Virus record (IMG/VR): IMGVR_UViG_3300027754_004582 | Span: 30,497-94,496 of that record | Direction: 5' to 3' (one strand) | Source of the DNA: a virus | Length of the DNA: 64,000 bases | Shown here: piece by piece, positions 25,360-34,711 of the stretch | Position numbering within the stretch: the first letter of the stretch is position 1 | Layout: each line of letters opens with the position of its first letter | The notes under the pieces: generated by a model | Seen by the model: only the letters and a program-made list of their open reading frames with translations | The model's database searches: none | What the model was told of the DNA's origin: nothing | Position numbers and translations under genes: made by a program

Positions 25360-25366
25360 TATTTAT
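25360..25366 (+). promoter_or_regulatory. TATTTAT late-promoter-like element before the gp13-like neck gene
   Basis: The plus strand reads AAGATATTTATTTGATATG, with only 5 nt between the 7-mer and the ATG at 25372, which hints at a leaderless transcript. Confidence 0.45.
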
Positions 25367-25371
25367 TTGAT

Positions 25372-26496
25372 ATGGCAGCAATACCAGAACCAGAAAGGTC
25401 AAAAATTTATACGAGAATTAAACACCAATTAGGTGCGCCCTTAAGAAGTGTAGAACTTGAGGACGAAATGTTAGACTCATTGATGGAATTAGCAATTGGA
25501 GATTATGAAGAATATATCCTTCAGTGGTTAATTGATTCTCAATGGGTTAACTTGGTTAATTTAAACATGAATGAAAGGTCTGTGGCAAGAGCCCTTGTTA
25601 CAAGAACAATGGATTTTGAACAACAATTCTCATATTCGTATTCTAAAATTGTAGGTCTTCAAACTGAAGGTCCTTGGGTTTTAAAGAAAGATTATTTTGT
25701 TCTTGAACAGAATGTGCAAACTTACGAAATTCCTGCAGGTAGAGAAGTAAATGAATTATTATGGTTTTCTGACCAAGCTTGGAGTGCATATGGTTTAGGT
25801 GGTGCTGGTGGGTTTGGTGGATTTGGTGCGTTGGGTGGTGACCAAGCGGGTTACGCTCAAATGGGAAATGGTGGTTCTTATTTTATGATGTCAGGTTTTG
25901 ATTATTTAATTAGAATGCAAGAAGCCAACATCCTTAGTAGAATTTTAGGTGGTTCATTAACATATAGAATAACAGGACTACCTGACGGTAAAAAGTTAAT
26001 ACATTTAATGAACACCCCTGGTGGTAAATTTAATTGGTCAAGTTATAGTCAATATGTGGGTAAAGCCGTTTGGTATTGGTATTATGATGTAGAACCTGAT
26101 AGTAGAGCCGATTGTTTGAAAAATAATCCTGATATTATTAAATTACCAACAGACGTACCTATTGAAGAGTTAACTTGGATTGATTTAAATGTTCCTGGTC
26201 AACAATGGGTTAGAAGATGGTTTACGGCTTACTGTAAAGAAACTTTAGCGAGAGTTAGAGGAAAATATAGTGGCAACCTTAAAACACCTGATTCTGAAAT
26301 TGTTATGGACTATCAAAGTTTATTAACAGAGGCCAAAGATGAAAAATCAAAATTAATTGAAGAATTGATTGGTGCTGAAGGTTGGTTAACCAGAATGAGA
26401 CCTGACAAAGTAATGGAGAGAGAAGCATTAATCGCTGAAAACCTAAATAAACAAATGAAGTTCAGAGCAATGCCTCGTCAAATTTACGTAATATAA
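25372..26496 (+). CDS. Head completion / neck protein (probable T4 gp13-like)
   Basis: This 374-residue protein has a C-terminal half with WVRRWFTAYCKETLARVRGKY, then SEIVMDYQSLLTEAKDEKSK, the 'W...Y..al.ke.lg.ir.Ky' layout of phage connector and neck proteins, such as the gp13 family of T4-like viruses. A Gly-rich loop (about 140-165, GGAGGFGGFGALGG) is a likely flexible insertion. It would attach the tail to the filled head. It stands apart from the gp14/gp15-like genes on the other strand and is followed directly by a small gene whose ATG overlaps its stop. Confidence 0.5.
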   Translation: MAAIPEPERSKIYTRIKHQLGAPLRSVELEDEMLDSLMELAIGDYEEYILQWLIDSQWVNLVNLNMNERSVARALVTRTMDFEQQFSYSYSKIVGLQTEGPWVLKKDYFVLEQNVQTYEIPAGREVNELLWFSDQAWSAYGLGGAGGFGGFGALGGDQAGYAQMGNGGSYFMMSGFDYLIRMQEANILSRILGGSLTYRITGLPDGKKLIHLMNTPGGKFNWSSYSQYVGKAVWYWYYDVEPDSRADCLKNNPDIIKLPTDVPIEELTWIDLNVPGQQWVRRWFTAYCKETLARVRGKYSGNLKTPDSEIVMDYQSLLTEAKDEKSKLIEELIGAEGWLTRMRPDKVMEREALIAENLNKQMKFRAMPRQIYVI

Positions 26497-26831
26497 TGGC
26501 TATAATTAAAACAGTACCAGTAAGAAAATTCATCAATGGTCACCAAATAGAAACTTCTGAAATTACATTAGTTTCAGAATTAGATTATCGTACAAATGGT
26601 GAAGACTGTTGTATTATAAGAGGTGTGGCACAATCATTTGTAACATTAGATTCAAGAACATCTGACCACGTCACAGTAAAGGCAATGACTCACTTAACAA
26701 TCAGACCTGATGTTGGAAAGATTGATGAAGAATACGACGAGATTGTTGCCGATAAGTTTGCATGTATTGAATTCAGGTTTGTTGGTGGAAACTGGTATAT
26801 CTTATCTTCAGATGGTCTGAAGCAATCCTAA
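26496..26831 (+). CDS. Small unknown protein, virion-like
   Basis: This 111-residue protein is beta-rich (VKAMTHLTIRPD, then ACIEFRFVGGNWYILSSDG). The C-terminal 'F..vGg.WYI.s.dG' ending is common in small phage coat-associated or fibre-like proteins, but I cannot name the family. Its start overlaps the stop of the gp13-like gene, so the two are probably translated together. Its last 24 bp overlap the end of the DNA polymerase gene on the opposite strand, and that convergent overlap could generate antisense RNA at both 3' ends. Confidence 0.65.
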   Translation: MAIIKTVPVRKFINGHQIETSEITLVSELDYRTNGEDCCIIRGVAQSFVTLDSRTSDHVTVKAMTHLTIRPDVGKIDEEYDEIVADKFACIEFRFVGGNWYILSSDGLKQS

Positions 26832-29597
26832 CCTTTCCTTCCAATTTTCTTCAGCTAAATCATACATATAATCTGACTTAAGACCACGTCTTTCCCAATA
26901 ATTTAATTCTTGTTCAGTAATATCCAAAACATCTTTTTGTAAATCATCTTGGTCTCCTTCACCTAATGGATGTCCATTAATTAATTCACACTGAGATGTT
27001 GTAAAAATACCTCTCTCTGCAGGGTCAGAAACAATTAAAGCATTTCTAACTTCATCTTGAAAAACAACCATCAAAGGTTCAATTCTTTTATTGAATGTTG
27101 ATACAGCTCTTGGTACATTATAGTCACCCGTTAAATCAGGGTCGTTCTCTAAAATATCTTTATCCAACATATAACAGTTAACCATAACCCCATCTGTAAT
27201 TGGTTTTGCCTTAGGGTTATTAAATAAGTTTACTGCGTTCGTATCTTTAATTTGTTTTACAGTCATCTTCTGAACATCACCTTGTGAAGCCTTTGTTCCG
27301 TTATTAACATACATAATCACATCACCCAAGTTAACACTCAAACCGTCTTGTATTGCAAGTTCCATATGAGCCATACGAGACATACTATTACCTGATTTAG
27401 TCTTAGTTGTTAATCTTTTCTTATACTCATCAAGAGTTAACTTAACCTTTGCTCTCTGTGCAATCTTACTTAACGCAACCTTCTTATCAAATATCTTCTG
27501 TAGATACTCATAATAATATTCAACAAATGCCTTACCATCACCTTGTAATAACATCTTAATTCCCTTATCCAAGAACTCTTCAATATATAAAGGTAACTTC
27601 TTTGACTTAATGGAGTTGCCAGTCAACTTTATCTTTCCTTTGGCATCCATAACAGCGTAATTTTTCCTGGCAAGATTTATACATGACGGCCATACCCCAT
27701 CGGTATCAAGAGCCATCTCTCCTCTCATGAATATATCGTTGTATTCTGCCACGTCAGCCTCAGGTCCATAATACTCCTTACCTTCCTTAACCTTCCAATT
27801 CAAACCACGACCTATATACACACGGTCTTTAGCTTCAGGTGGGGTTGAGAAGTTCACACCATCCGTATCCATAACCAATGGAACATATCCTTTTGTCATA
27901 AAGAATCTAATCATCTGACGAAGATATTGTCTACCTGTACAGGTAATTTGTTCTCCCATATACATGTCACCCCAAGCATAAACCTGAGGGGCAGACAACG
28001 CACCGAACATTGAGTTAATGAATATTTTAATCGGTAATTGTTTGTTACCATATGTTGCAGACTTCTTTGGGTCGGTTGTATAAAATTCTTCAGCGAGTTC
28101 TTTGTATTTGATACGGGTATTACGGAAATAACTTAACATTCCTTTCATTGCACCTGTAACATCACAGTCGGGGAATACATCGTGAACCAATTGAATAGAT
28201 GGATATAGTGAACTAAAGTCCAACTTAAGTACGTCCTTGGAATATCCAACCTTCAATAATCTTGATAATCCACCGACAAAATCTGTCTTAGCTTCTTTTG
28301 CGGGAATTGCTAATCCGTGTTTGTATGACCAAGCCAACATCAACATCTTCCATAATGTTGCGGTACCCATTGTGGACACTCTCTCATATGTTGTTGGAAT
28401 CATTGCGGCAAGTAGAAATGAACCTTGGTTAAACTCCGTATCAACCTTTAATGTTTCATCCAAGTCATCGTCAAGATATCTCTCAACAAGGTTATCGCCA
28501 GTAGTTTTTACATATACTTCAGGAAACTTAACATCTAAGTCTTGGTATTCAGAAGCCTTTTTATATTTTCCGTTCTGAACATTTAACCAATACTCCTCTT
28601 TGTTAATATACATTTTACCGATACTCTCGTGGTCAATATAAACACGGTCAGGAGCCTCAGCATTAATAAACTTCGTAATGTATTTTAATCCCGCAGCTTT
28701 AATACTTGAGTTGATTGCCTGTGCTCTACGAACAGCATGAATAATGTCAATTACGTTATAACCCCAAATAGATGTCTGAACATATTCTTCCACCTCATTC
28801 GCAAGTTTTAACATACTGTCCTTTCTTGTGAATGAATGTTGGGGGTGTAATGAACGACAAGCTTTTTTTGGGTCAACCCCTAAAATTTTACATCTTTCAA
28901 ATATCCAATGCCAGTCAAAGTTTGCTGAATTATATCCACCAATAATACTTGGTTTGAGTTCATCTATAACTTTAAAGAACTCAATGATAGAATTCTTCTC
29001 CTGAGACTCATCAAGACACTCAATTACTCTGTGGTATCCTTTATTAGTCTTTATTCCAATCATGAAAATACGACCATCTTTAGGGTCAAGAGCAGTCGTT
29101 TCCAAGTCAAATACAAGTCGGGTGACTTGTTCGTAGTCTTCGTATCCTTTAAATAATCTTTTTTCTTTTGAAATTAGGTATTGTTCTACAGGAGGTAGAA
29201 TCATTATTTTATCCTTTGACTTATCTCCCCAAGGGTCACAACCACCATCTCTAAAAAACTGAATAAGCTCTCTATAACCTTTAAGAGATTTAACCATATA
29301 TGTAAGACCTTTTTCAAGTCTTTCATTATCTTTTGTTTCCAACTTATCAATCATGATTCCGTACTTAGTCATAGCCTCTTTTTGAGCGGCTTTGGAATCA
29401 CCATAAAACTTTAATCCACGCAAATCACCGACCCAAGCAAACGGAATAAACGTATCCTTACGGATTTCTTTTCCTTTACCAGGTGCTTCTTTAATTTTGT
29501 AAATTGAGTTGGATGCGTAGTCAAATTCTATTGCGACTATAAATTCTTCAGGGTCGTTGCCATGTAGGAACGATTCTATCTCTTCGTTAGATATCAT
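26808..29597 (-). CDS. Family B DNA polymerase (T4 gp43-like)
   Basis: This 929-residue protein has exonuclease motif I FDLETTALDP (about 161-170), Exo II YNSANFDWHW, and polymerase motif A DFSSLYPSI (about 458-466), motif B KIFINSMFG (about 521-529) and motif C VMDTDG (about 575-580). The canonical motif C is YGDTDS; here Gly replaces Ser after the catalytic Asp. It replicates phage DNA and proofreads 3' ends. Length is close to T4 gp43 (898). The ATG at 29597 is 58 nt from a TATTTAT element. A short palindrome at 29626-29642 lies between them. Confidence 0.92.
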   Translation of the reverse strand: MISNEEIESFLHGNDPEEFIVAIEFDYASNSIYKIKEAPGKGKEIRKDTFIPFAWVGDLRGLKFYGDSKAAQKEAMTKYGIMIDKLETKDNERLEKGLTYMVKSLKGYRELIQFFRDGGCDPWGDKSKDKIMILPPVEQYLISKEKRLFKGYEDYEQVTRLVFDLETTALDPKDGRIFMIGIKTNKGYHRVIECLDESQEKNSIIEFFKVIDELKPSIIGGYNSANFDWHWIFERCKILGVDPKKACRSLHPQHSFTRKDSMLKLANEVEEYVQTSIWGYNVIDIIHAVRRAQAINSSIKAAGLKYITKFINAEAPDRVYIDHESIGKMYINKEEYWLNVQNGKYKKASEYQDLDVKFPEVYVKTTGDNLVERYLDDDLDETLKVDTEFNQGSFLLAAMIPTTYERVSTMGTATLWKMLMLAWSYKHGLAIPAKEAKTDFVGGLSRLLKVGYSKDVLKLDFSSLYPSIQLVHDVFPDCDVTGAMKGMLSYFRNTRIKYKELAEEFYTTDPKKSATYGNKQLPIKIFINSMFGALSAPQVYAWGDMYMGEQITCTGRQYLRQMIRFFMTKGYVPLVMDTDGVNFSTPPEAKDRVYIGRGLNWKVKEGKEYYGPEADVAEYNDIFMRGEMALDTDGVWPSCINLARKNYAVMDAKGKIKLTGNSIKSKKLPLYIEEFLDKGIKMLLQGDGKAFVEYYYEYLQKIFDKKVALSKIAQRAKVKLTLDEYKKRLTTKTKSGNSMSRMAHMELAIQDGLSVNLGDVIMYVNNGTKASQGDVQKMTVKQIKDTNAVNLFNNPKAKPITDGVMVNCYMLDKDILENDPDLTGDYNVPRAVSTFNKRIEPLMVVFQDEVRNALIVSDPAERGIFTTSQCELINGHPLGEGDQDDLQKDVLDITEQELNYWERRGLKSDYMYDLAEENWKERLGLLQTI

Positions 29598-29625
29598 AAT
29601 ATATTTTTTAGAGTGGTCTATTAGC

Positions 29626-29642
29626 TTTCACAATATGTGAAA
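29626..29642 (-). other. Palindrome upstream of DNA polymerase
   Basis: TTTCACA / TGTGAAA with a 3-nt spacer lies in the 90-nt leader of the DNA polymerase gene, between a TATTTAT element and the ATG. T4 gp43 binds an operator hairpin in its own mRNA, so an autoregulatory operator is possible here by analogy, but the position relative to the ATG is about 30 nt and no second evidence exists. Confidence 0.3.
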
Positions 29643-29655
29643 TTTACCTTCTTCT

Positions 29656-29662
29656 ATAAATA
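29656..29662 (-). promoter_or_regulatory. TATTTAT element upstream of DNA polymerase
   Basis: The minus strand reads TTATATTTATAGAAG, 58 nt before the ATG at 29597. This is the longest spacing of the set, so it is less secure. Confidence 0.35.
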
Positions 29663-29687
29663 TAAAAAATGTTATGAATTAATCAAA

Positions 29688-30065
29688 TTAACAACAAGCA
29701 GTTTCAGAAATAAAACTATCTTGAATATTAACATAAAGTTCTTCTCTGATTGGTAAAATTAAATTTCCCTCATCATTCTTGATTAAGAATTGACCTTGGT
29801 ATCTACCAACAGTATCTGTGTCGTATTTTGTAAATTTAAAATAGATATAATATTCTGTGGACGCACCCTCAGGTAAAATTAAACTAACAATTTCACATGG
29901 GGCAGAAACTATCTTAGGTATACCTGTTTCTACGTTAATCATAGAAAAATAAATTGAGGATACTTCAAGTGCCTGCATTAGCTCAAGATATCCAGCTCTA
30001 CCGTCTTTAACAACCTGCATTTTTAAAACAGGTAACGTTGCATTCTTTTTGATAAAAAATTCCAT
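29688..30065 (-). CDS. Small virion-like protein, common in Bacteroidota phages
   Basis: From the ATG at 30065 this is 125 residues (MEFFIKKNATLPVLKMQVV, then EYYIYFKFTKYDTDTVGRYQ, then LILPIREELYVNIQDS). It is beta-rich, with the 'DT.GrY.g.F.i' and 'LPirE.l.v.i' endings that I recall from small structural proteins near phage fibres, but I cannot name a family. A longer reading from upstream would overlap the glycosyltransferase gene and is unlikely, because a TATTTAT element sits 4 nt before this ATG. It ends in a Cys pair. It lies between DNA polymerase and the glycosyltransferase/fibre block. Confidence 0.65.
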   Translation of the reverse strand: MEFFIKKNATLPVLKMQVVKDGRAGYLELMQALEVSSIYFSMINVETGIPKIVSAPCEIVSLILPEGASTEYYIYFKFTKYDTDTVGRYQGQFLIKNDEGNLILPIREELYVNIQDSFISETACC

Positions 30066-30069
30066 AACA

Positions 30070-30076
30070 ATAAATA
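30070..30076 (-). promoter_or_regulatory. TATTTAT late-promoter-like element, 4 nt from a start codon
   Basis: The minus strand reads AATATATTTATTGTTATG, squeezed between the TAA of the glycosyltransferase (30082) and the ATG at 30065. It decides the start chosen for the 125-residue gene. Confidence 0.45.
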
Positions 30077-30081
30077 TATTG

Positions 30082-31758
30082 TTATGACTCTTTACGAAGG
30101 TCTCCGCTATAATGTTCAAATCTATTGTGCTCAGTTGGTGTTGCCAACAATAAACCAGGATAAAGTTCATCCTTTTTTATTAGTTGATACATATGACTCA
30201 TCCATGTTTGTTCAAACGGATGTGCCCATGTTACATCTAAGAACATTTTTTTATTTCCTGGTCTGCTAACAAGTTGAGGCCAATTACAATAATAAACATC
30301 ACCCATAGTATATGGTAATCCTTTATGACTTAAAACATGAGTATATACTGATTTCGGTGCATTTGGGTCTAATCCTTGAACAGGTAATCTGTTTTTACCT
30401 GGCCAAAATTGTTCTCTAACACTTTGTGGTACGTTATACCAAGCCCATTGAGTTCCGTTATCACCATAAAATTCTGAATAGTTAAGTTTCAAGAAATCAA
30501 AGTTTTCTTTCTTCATAACTTCTAATGACTTTGTATAAAGATTTGGGATGTATCTATTAAATCCATTTCTACATACTTGACCCTCATTTGGGAAAAAGAA
30601 CATATCATCTTCAAAAAATAAGTAATAATCTAAATCAGTAGTATCAAAGTGCTCTGCAATAAATTGTCTTCCACCACATATACCTAAATTATCCTTCTTT
30701 ATATGTGTAAAATTATGTTCTTCACAAAGTGACGCATATTCATCAAAAGTTGATTCATCAGAAGAGTTGTCTAATAAAAACTTTTTAGTCTTAAGTAAGT
30801 AATCTTTATCGTATTCAGTCATTGATTTAATCAACGTTCTGAATTGATTTGGACTATTAAAAGTAATAACATATAATCCAACTTTAGATGTGTCTAAGTT
30901 ATTAACAGATTCAATAACTTTAGCTTCATTCTTAATCTTTAAATTATCATTCTTTAAGTCCTCAAAGAATTTTCCAACTAATCCATTCCCCTCAATTTCA
31001 AAATAATTTATTAAATCAGAATGTTTGTAGCACATAATACTGAAAATAGACTCTTCAGTACCCATATAACCTTCTTCTAAGGTTGTTTTTAACAATGAAT
31101 AATAAATTCCATTAATATCACCAATAGAGTCTTTAGGTCCACCAAAAAACCCACCTCTAGCAACTTTATTTACCTTATCACCAGCAATTGAATTTAATTT
31201 ATTATATTCAAACCCATGAATTTCAGTTTCAGCATCATAAGGAAAACAAATGAATGAAAACTTAGAAATATATTTCGGTAGTTTATCTAAAACTTTATCG
31301 TGTGTAAAATAACCAGGATGAACAGTATTTGTTAATCCACCATCAATCCAAAAAAGATATTCTGAATTAAATTGGTCCATAATCTTAGCATCATTTAATA
31401 AAAATACTTTAGACATAACCAATGGATTATAGTTTTCTAATCTGGCTTGTGTTGAATCTTTTAGCCAACCAGATAAATTAGACCAACTTTCGTTAGCTCT
31501 AATCTTTTGAATCATGTCAAAAAATTCATTTTCTCTAAACCAACTCAAAGGTCTTGTAATGAATTGAGTATTATCCTTTGACCTTCTTTCAAAAACAAAA
31601 TCTCTAAGTTCTTCATCACCAAAAATAATCATATTGGCATCAACACCTAATAATGAACTAAATTTGTCCAAATAATGTTGATAAGTTCTTGACCATCCTT
31701 CAGTTAGTTCATCTCTACCGATGTTCCATATTCCTGTTACTAATGTTATCTTACTCAT
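30082..31758 (-). CDS. Two-domain glycosyltransferase: HtrL-like plus GT2-like
   Basis: This 558-residue protein joins two transferase-like parts. Residues of about 1-270 start ITLVTGIWNIGR and include the YLFWIDGG metal-binding-like segment, the HtrL/YibB pattern of bacterial surface-polysaccharide proteins. From about 310 a GT2-type domain begins (VGLYVITFNSPNQFRTLIKS), with a nucleotide-sugar site YYLFFEDDMFFF. No membrane segment is evident, so it is presumably cytoplasmic. It is the last of four minus-strand glycosyltransferase genes ending just before the small virion-like gene, with start/stop overlap with its upstream neighbour. Donor and acceptor are unknown. Confidence 0.7.
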   Translation of the reverse strand: MSKITLVTGIWNIGRDELTEGWSRTYQHYLDKFSSLLGVDANMIIFGDEELRDFVFERRSKDNTQFITRPLSWFRENEFFDMIQKIRANESWSNLSGWLKDSTQARLENYNPLVMSKVFLLNDAKIMDQFNSEYLFWIDGGLTNTVHPGYFTHDKVLDKLPKYISKFSFICFPYDAETEIHGFEYNKLNSIAGDKVNKVARGGFFGGPKDSIGDINGIYYSLLKTTLEEGYMGTEESIFSIMCYKHSDLINYFEIEGNGLVGKFFEDLKNDNLKIKNEAKVIESVNNLDTSKVGLYVITFNSPNQFRTLIKSMTEYDKDYLLKTKKFLLDNSSDESTFDEYASLCEEHNFTHIKKDNLGICGGRQFIAEHFDTTDLDYYLFFEDDMFFFPNEGQVCRNGFNRYIPNLYTKSLEVMKKENFDFLKLNYSEFYGDNGTQWAWYNVPQSVREQFWPGKNRLPVQGLDPNAPKSVYTHVLSHKGLPYTMGDVYYCNWPQLVSRPGNKKMFLDVTWAHPFEQTWMSHMYQLIKKDELYPGLLLATPTEHNRFEHYSGDLRKES

Positions 31759-32635
31759 AAATTCTATTAAATTCTTCTAATATTTTAAAAAAGCTTTTAT
31801 TTTTTTGGAACAACTCATCTGTTGTTCCTTGAGGTGCATTATCTCTACACCACCATATATCAAAATGTTTTCTGTAAAATAAATCTTGATGGTTAAAGTA
31901 CATCAAAGTCATAATTTGTTCTTCATGTGGTAACCCATTATCACTACCCAAAACACTTTGAGCATAGTTTTCAAAAGTTGTTACTATATTGTCCCACTTA
32001 TCTCTATGACCCCCAAACATTCCACCTATAATATGAATACTTCTATCATAGTTAACATACCATTTTGGGTCTACAGTTCCTGACCAATAATTTCTATCAT
32101 TTTCTTTACCAAATAACAAAAATTTATCTCCTGTGTCTTCAATAACATTTTTTAAGAAATTATTATTAAAAAGATGACTCTCATAAAACCTTCTCATTGA
32201 ATGATGTTGTTCGTCAAGATATTTTAAAGGAATAAGCCCACAATGAGATAATCCCGCATCAACCCAATAATAGTTGTCATATGATTTATCTTCATTCCAC
32301 CACCAACTAAATTTTGAATATTGAATTTCAATACATCTATCTCCTCTCTTAATGTCATCAACATTCTTCCTTGAATTAATTAAATCTTTAAACTTACAAT
32401 TCTCAAGGTCAAAAACTTGGAATTTTAATTGATTCTCAGATATCTTATATTCAGAATAAAAAAATTCTTTTAAAGATTCAATTTCTCTGTCTGATGTATA
32501 ACAAAGAAAATCGGCATCTGTCATTTTAAGTAATGAAAGAAGACTAAATCTGTAATGAGAACCCCTATTAGGTCTACCACCTAATTCTGTTCCGTTTAAA
32601 TCACTATAAATTGCAGTAATAATTTTAGTTGACAT
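31751..32635 (-). CDS. HtrL-like glycosyltransferase
   Basis: This 294-residue protein opens KIITAIYSDLNGTELGGRP and contains NYYWVDAGLSHCG, which parallels the YLFWIDGG segment of the downstream HtrL-like domain. This points to the same WlaTC/HtrL-type glycosyltransferase family, with 'D.G' as the likely metal or sugar-binding site. IIGGMFGGH corresponds to the GGFFGG segment of that paralogue. It overlaps both neighbours by a few bases, so all four genes from 34636 to 30082 look co-translated. Substrate is unknown. Confidence 0.6.
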   Translation of the reverse strand: MSTKIITAIYSDLNGTELGGRPNRGSHYRFSLLSLLKMTDADFLCYTSDREIESLKEFFYSEYKISENQLKFQVFDLENCKFKDLINSRKNVDDIKRGDRCIEIQYSKFSWWWNEDKSYDNYYWVDAGLSHCGLIPLKYLDEQHHSMRRFYESHLFNNNFLKNVIEDTGDKFLLFGKENDRNYWSGTVDPKWYVNYDRSIHIIGGMFGGHRDKWDNIVTTFENYAQSVLGSDNGLPHEEQIMTLMYFNHQDLFYRKHFDIWWCRDNAPQGTTDELFQKNKSFFKILEEFNRIYE

Positions 32636-33368
32636 TATATGGTAAGTGTTGTTTTTGAATTTTTATTTTTTTGTTTTCACTTTCATTTAAATATTGCCTA
32701 TGAATTTTAATTGGAGAATATTGATTCCAATTATATGTTTGAGTATAAAAATTATTGTACATACCATGAGATACATCAGAATAAGAATTTTTTTGTGGTG
32801 CTATAGGTAATACTGGTGCAAAACATTGAACAACAGGATAAACATGTTTAACCAATTGTTCATCAATAGGAAGAACATAATCTCCGCTTTGGAAAGCATA
32901 TTCTTTAATATTTTCCACAAGTTGGAATGATGACACATCATAGATAAGAATATTTGTTGCAAATGTTTCTGTTAATCTATCATGTGGTTTTGGTGGTAAA
33001 TTAGTTAAGTCTAACAACATGTTATACTTTTCACTAATATTCATTGGTCTATTTAAAGTTGGGGCCAAATTCATAACACCAAACTCAATGCCATCAATTT
33101 GTTTTTCCAAATCCTCAATAAACGATTTTGAATATGGCATCACATCACAATCATCTTCTATAACCATTACACGTTTATACCCTCTTTCTTTAGCAATATT
33201 TATAATTCCTAAATGAGAAAGGGTACAACCCATATAGCTATTCCTATTAACAGCACTGAATACCTCGTAGTCCCAACCAATATAATCCAATTCAAATTTA
33301 ATATCCTCTAATCTATCTGGTCTTGTTTCTAAATTGACTACAAACTTTGGTAGTTCGTTGAATTTCAT
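32625..33368 (-). CDS. GT25-like glycosyltransferase
   Basis: This 247-residue protein begins FVVNLETRPDRLEDI (the GT25 'vinL..r.dR' signature), then has MGCTLSHLGIINIA (the GC..SH motif), and VMVIEDDCDVM, the acidic 'lEDD' of the family. GT25 enzymes typically add galactose or glucose to lipooligosaccharide. It lies in a minus-strand set of four transferases next to the Thr/Pro-rich fibre genes and overlaps its downstream neighbour by 11 bp and its upstream neighbour at one base. A virion-protein acceptor is an inference from location. Confidence 0.8.
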   Translation of the reverse strand: MKFNELPKFVVNLETRPDRLEDIKFELDYIGWDYEVFSAVNRNSYMGCTLSHLGIINIAKERGYKRVMVIEDDCDVMPYSKSFIEDLEKQIDGIEFGVMNLAPTLNRPMNISEKYNMLLDLTNLPPKPHDRLTETFATNILIYDVSSFQLVENIKEYAFQSGDYVLPIDEQLVKHVYPVVQCFAPVLPIAPQKNSYSDVSHGMYNNFYTQTYNWNQYSPIKIHRQYLNESENKKIKIQKQHLPYNVN

Positions 33369-34636
33369 TAACTAACGTTATTATGGTTTAATTGGCCTGT
33401 TAATCTATCACACCAACCTTTTGATTCTGAGTGTGGCCAAACAACCCAATATGATGGTAATTCAGTTGTTTGGAATTCTCTCCAAACTTTACAATATCCG
33501 TCAGGGTCTCTCATAAAACCAGCAATTTCATTTTTATCCGCATCCTTTCTAAATAAAGTTTCATCTTTTGTGTTATGGAATGCCACAACCCAAAAATCAT
33601 AATCTTTTTCTGGAACACTTGAATAACCAACATCAATACAATGTTTGTATATTGTTGCAAAACTATCTTTCCATTCTTCTTCATTATCAAAAGCATATGG
33701 ACTTGGTGGATATTGTTTGTCTAAACAATGTTTGTCAATTGCTCTTCTTTCAAATAATAAGCCAGAATATTTTTCATAATCTCTTAAAGTTCTAACAGTG
33801 CCAAATCCAAATGGTCCATCATGACCTTCTTGAACTTCACCATCCATACCAAATAATTTTCTATTAGTTAAATGAGAAACTCTATTTTTTTCTCCCCAAG
33901 TCTTATCATCATCCCATTGTTTTGTTCTACCCTTACGAGTGTACTCATGGTAAACAACAGGAACATGTGGGTGGAATAAATCATAACCCCATGTGTATGC
34001 TCTTGCCGCAATTGAAATCTCTTCTCCGTGGAAATAGTATTCAGGATTGTGTTGAACCTCTACTGAGAATTCACCTAATGTAAAACAGAAGTGAGCGGAA
34101 TAGAATCTTGCTGTTACAGGTTTTGTCATTTCTCTCCAACCTGGAATTGTTTCAGGTAAAAAGAATACAGCACCTTCAGGAATAAATCTATCAAATGCCA
34201 TTCTCCAAGCATCTTGTGCTCTACCTGCAGGGTCATTCTCGGGGTCAAAAGATGGGACATAACCCGTAAGTAGAGGTTTCTTGTACCCATCCTTTTGTAA
34301 CCCCTTTATCATTTTGATTAGAACATCATCCCAATCTTTAATAAATCTCATGTGAGAATCAATTTGAAGGGTATATGTTTCACCATCATAAAGTTGTTGT
34401 GTTAGGTTTCTCGCCCAACAAACTCCTTTAGCATCTTGATAAGGAATATCTAAGATTTTAAATCTTTTATCGGTTCTGAATTCATCTAAGTTATCAAAAC
34501 CATCTGTTTCGCTAAATTGTCTTGCGATTGCAAAAACCAGATTCTTTGGTTTCTTAGCGTTGGCAATCATATCTTTTAATGTTGGGATTAACTGTGGGTC
34601 CCTGTAGGATGCAATTTGAATAAAAATTTTGCTCAT
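33368..34636 (-). CDS. GlcNAc-transferase-like glycosyltransferase
   Basis: This 422-residue protein matches the GlcNAc-transferase family (Skp1/GREB1-type) by IFIQIASYRDPQLIPTL at the start, KGVCWARNLTQQLYDGE at about 72-88, YTLQIDSHMRF (the DxH metal site) and the later FHGEEISIAARAYTWGYD. Such enzymes act on protein hydroxyl groups or glycans in the cytoplasm, which fits decoration of virion proteins. It is the first of the four transferases and follows the terminator after the 414-residue Thr/Pro protein. The start codon lies in ATAAATG, with only a near-match (TATTTTT) to the TATTTAT element upstream. Confidence 0.8.
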   Translation of the reverse strand: MSKIFIQIASYRDPQLIPTLKDMIANAKKPKNLVFAIARQFSETDGFDNLDEFRTDKRFKILDIPYQDAKGVCWARNLTQQLYDGETYTLQIDSHMRFIKDWDDVLIKMIKGLQKDGYKKPLLTGYVPSFDPENDPAGRAQDAWRMAFDRFIPEGAVFFLPETIPGWREMTKPVTARFYSAHFCFTLGEFSVEVQHNPEYYFHGEEISIAARAYTWGYDLFHPHVPVVYHEYTRKGRTKQWDDDKTWGEKNRVSHLTNRKLFGMDGEVQEGHDGPFGFGTVRTLRDYEKYSGLLFERRAIDKHCLDKQYPPSPYAFDNEEEWKDSFATIYKHCIDVGYSSVPEKDYDFWVVAFHNTKDETLFRKDADKNEIAGFMRDPDGYCKVWREFQTTELPSYWVVWPHSESKGWCDRLTGQLNHNNVS

Positions 34637-34660
34637 TTATAGTATTTTGTCTTAAAAATA

Positions 34661-34690
34661 AAAAACCCTCCACAAAAGTAGAGGGTTTTA
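34661..34690 (-). terminator. Intrinsic terminator between fibre and glycosyltransferase genes
   Basis: AAAACCCTC / GAGGGTTTT, a 9-bp stem with a 10-nt loop, ends in a T6 run and further T-rich sequence on the minus strand. It lies after the stop at 34712 and before the GlcNAc-transferase ATG at 34636. Confidence 0.85.
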
Positions 34691-34711
34691 TTTATATTAT
34701 TTTTTTTATTT

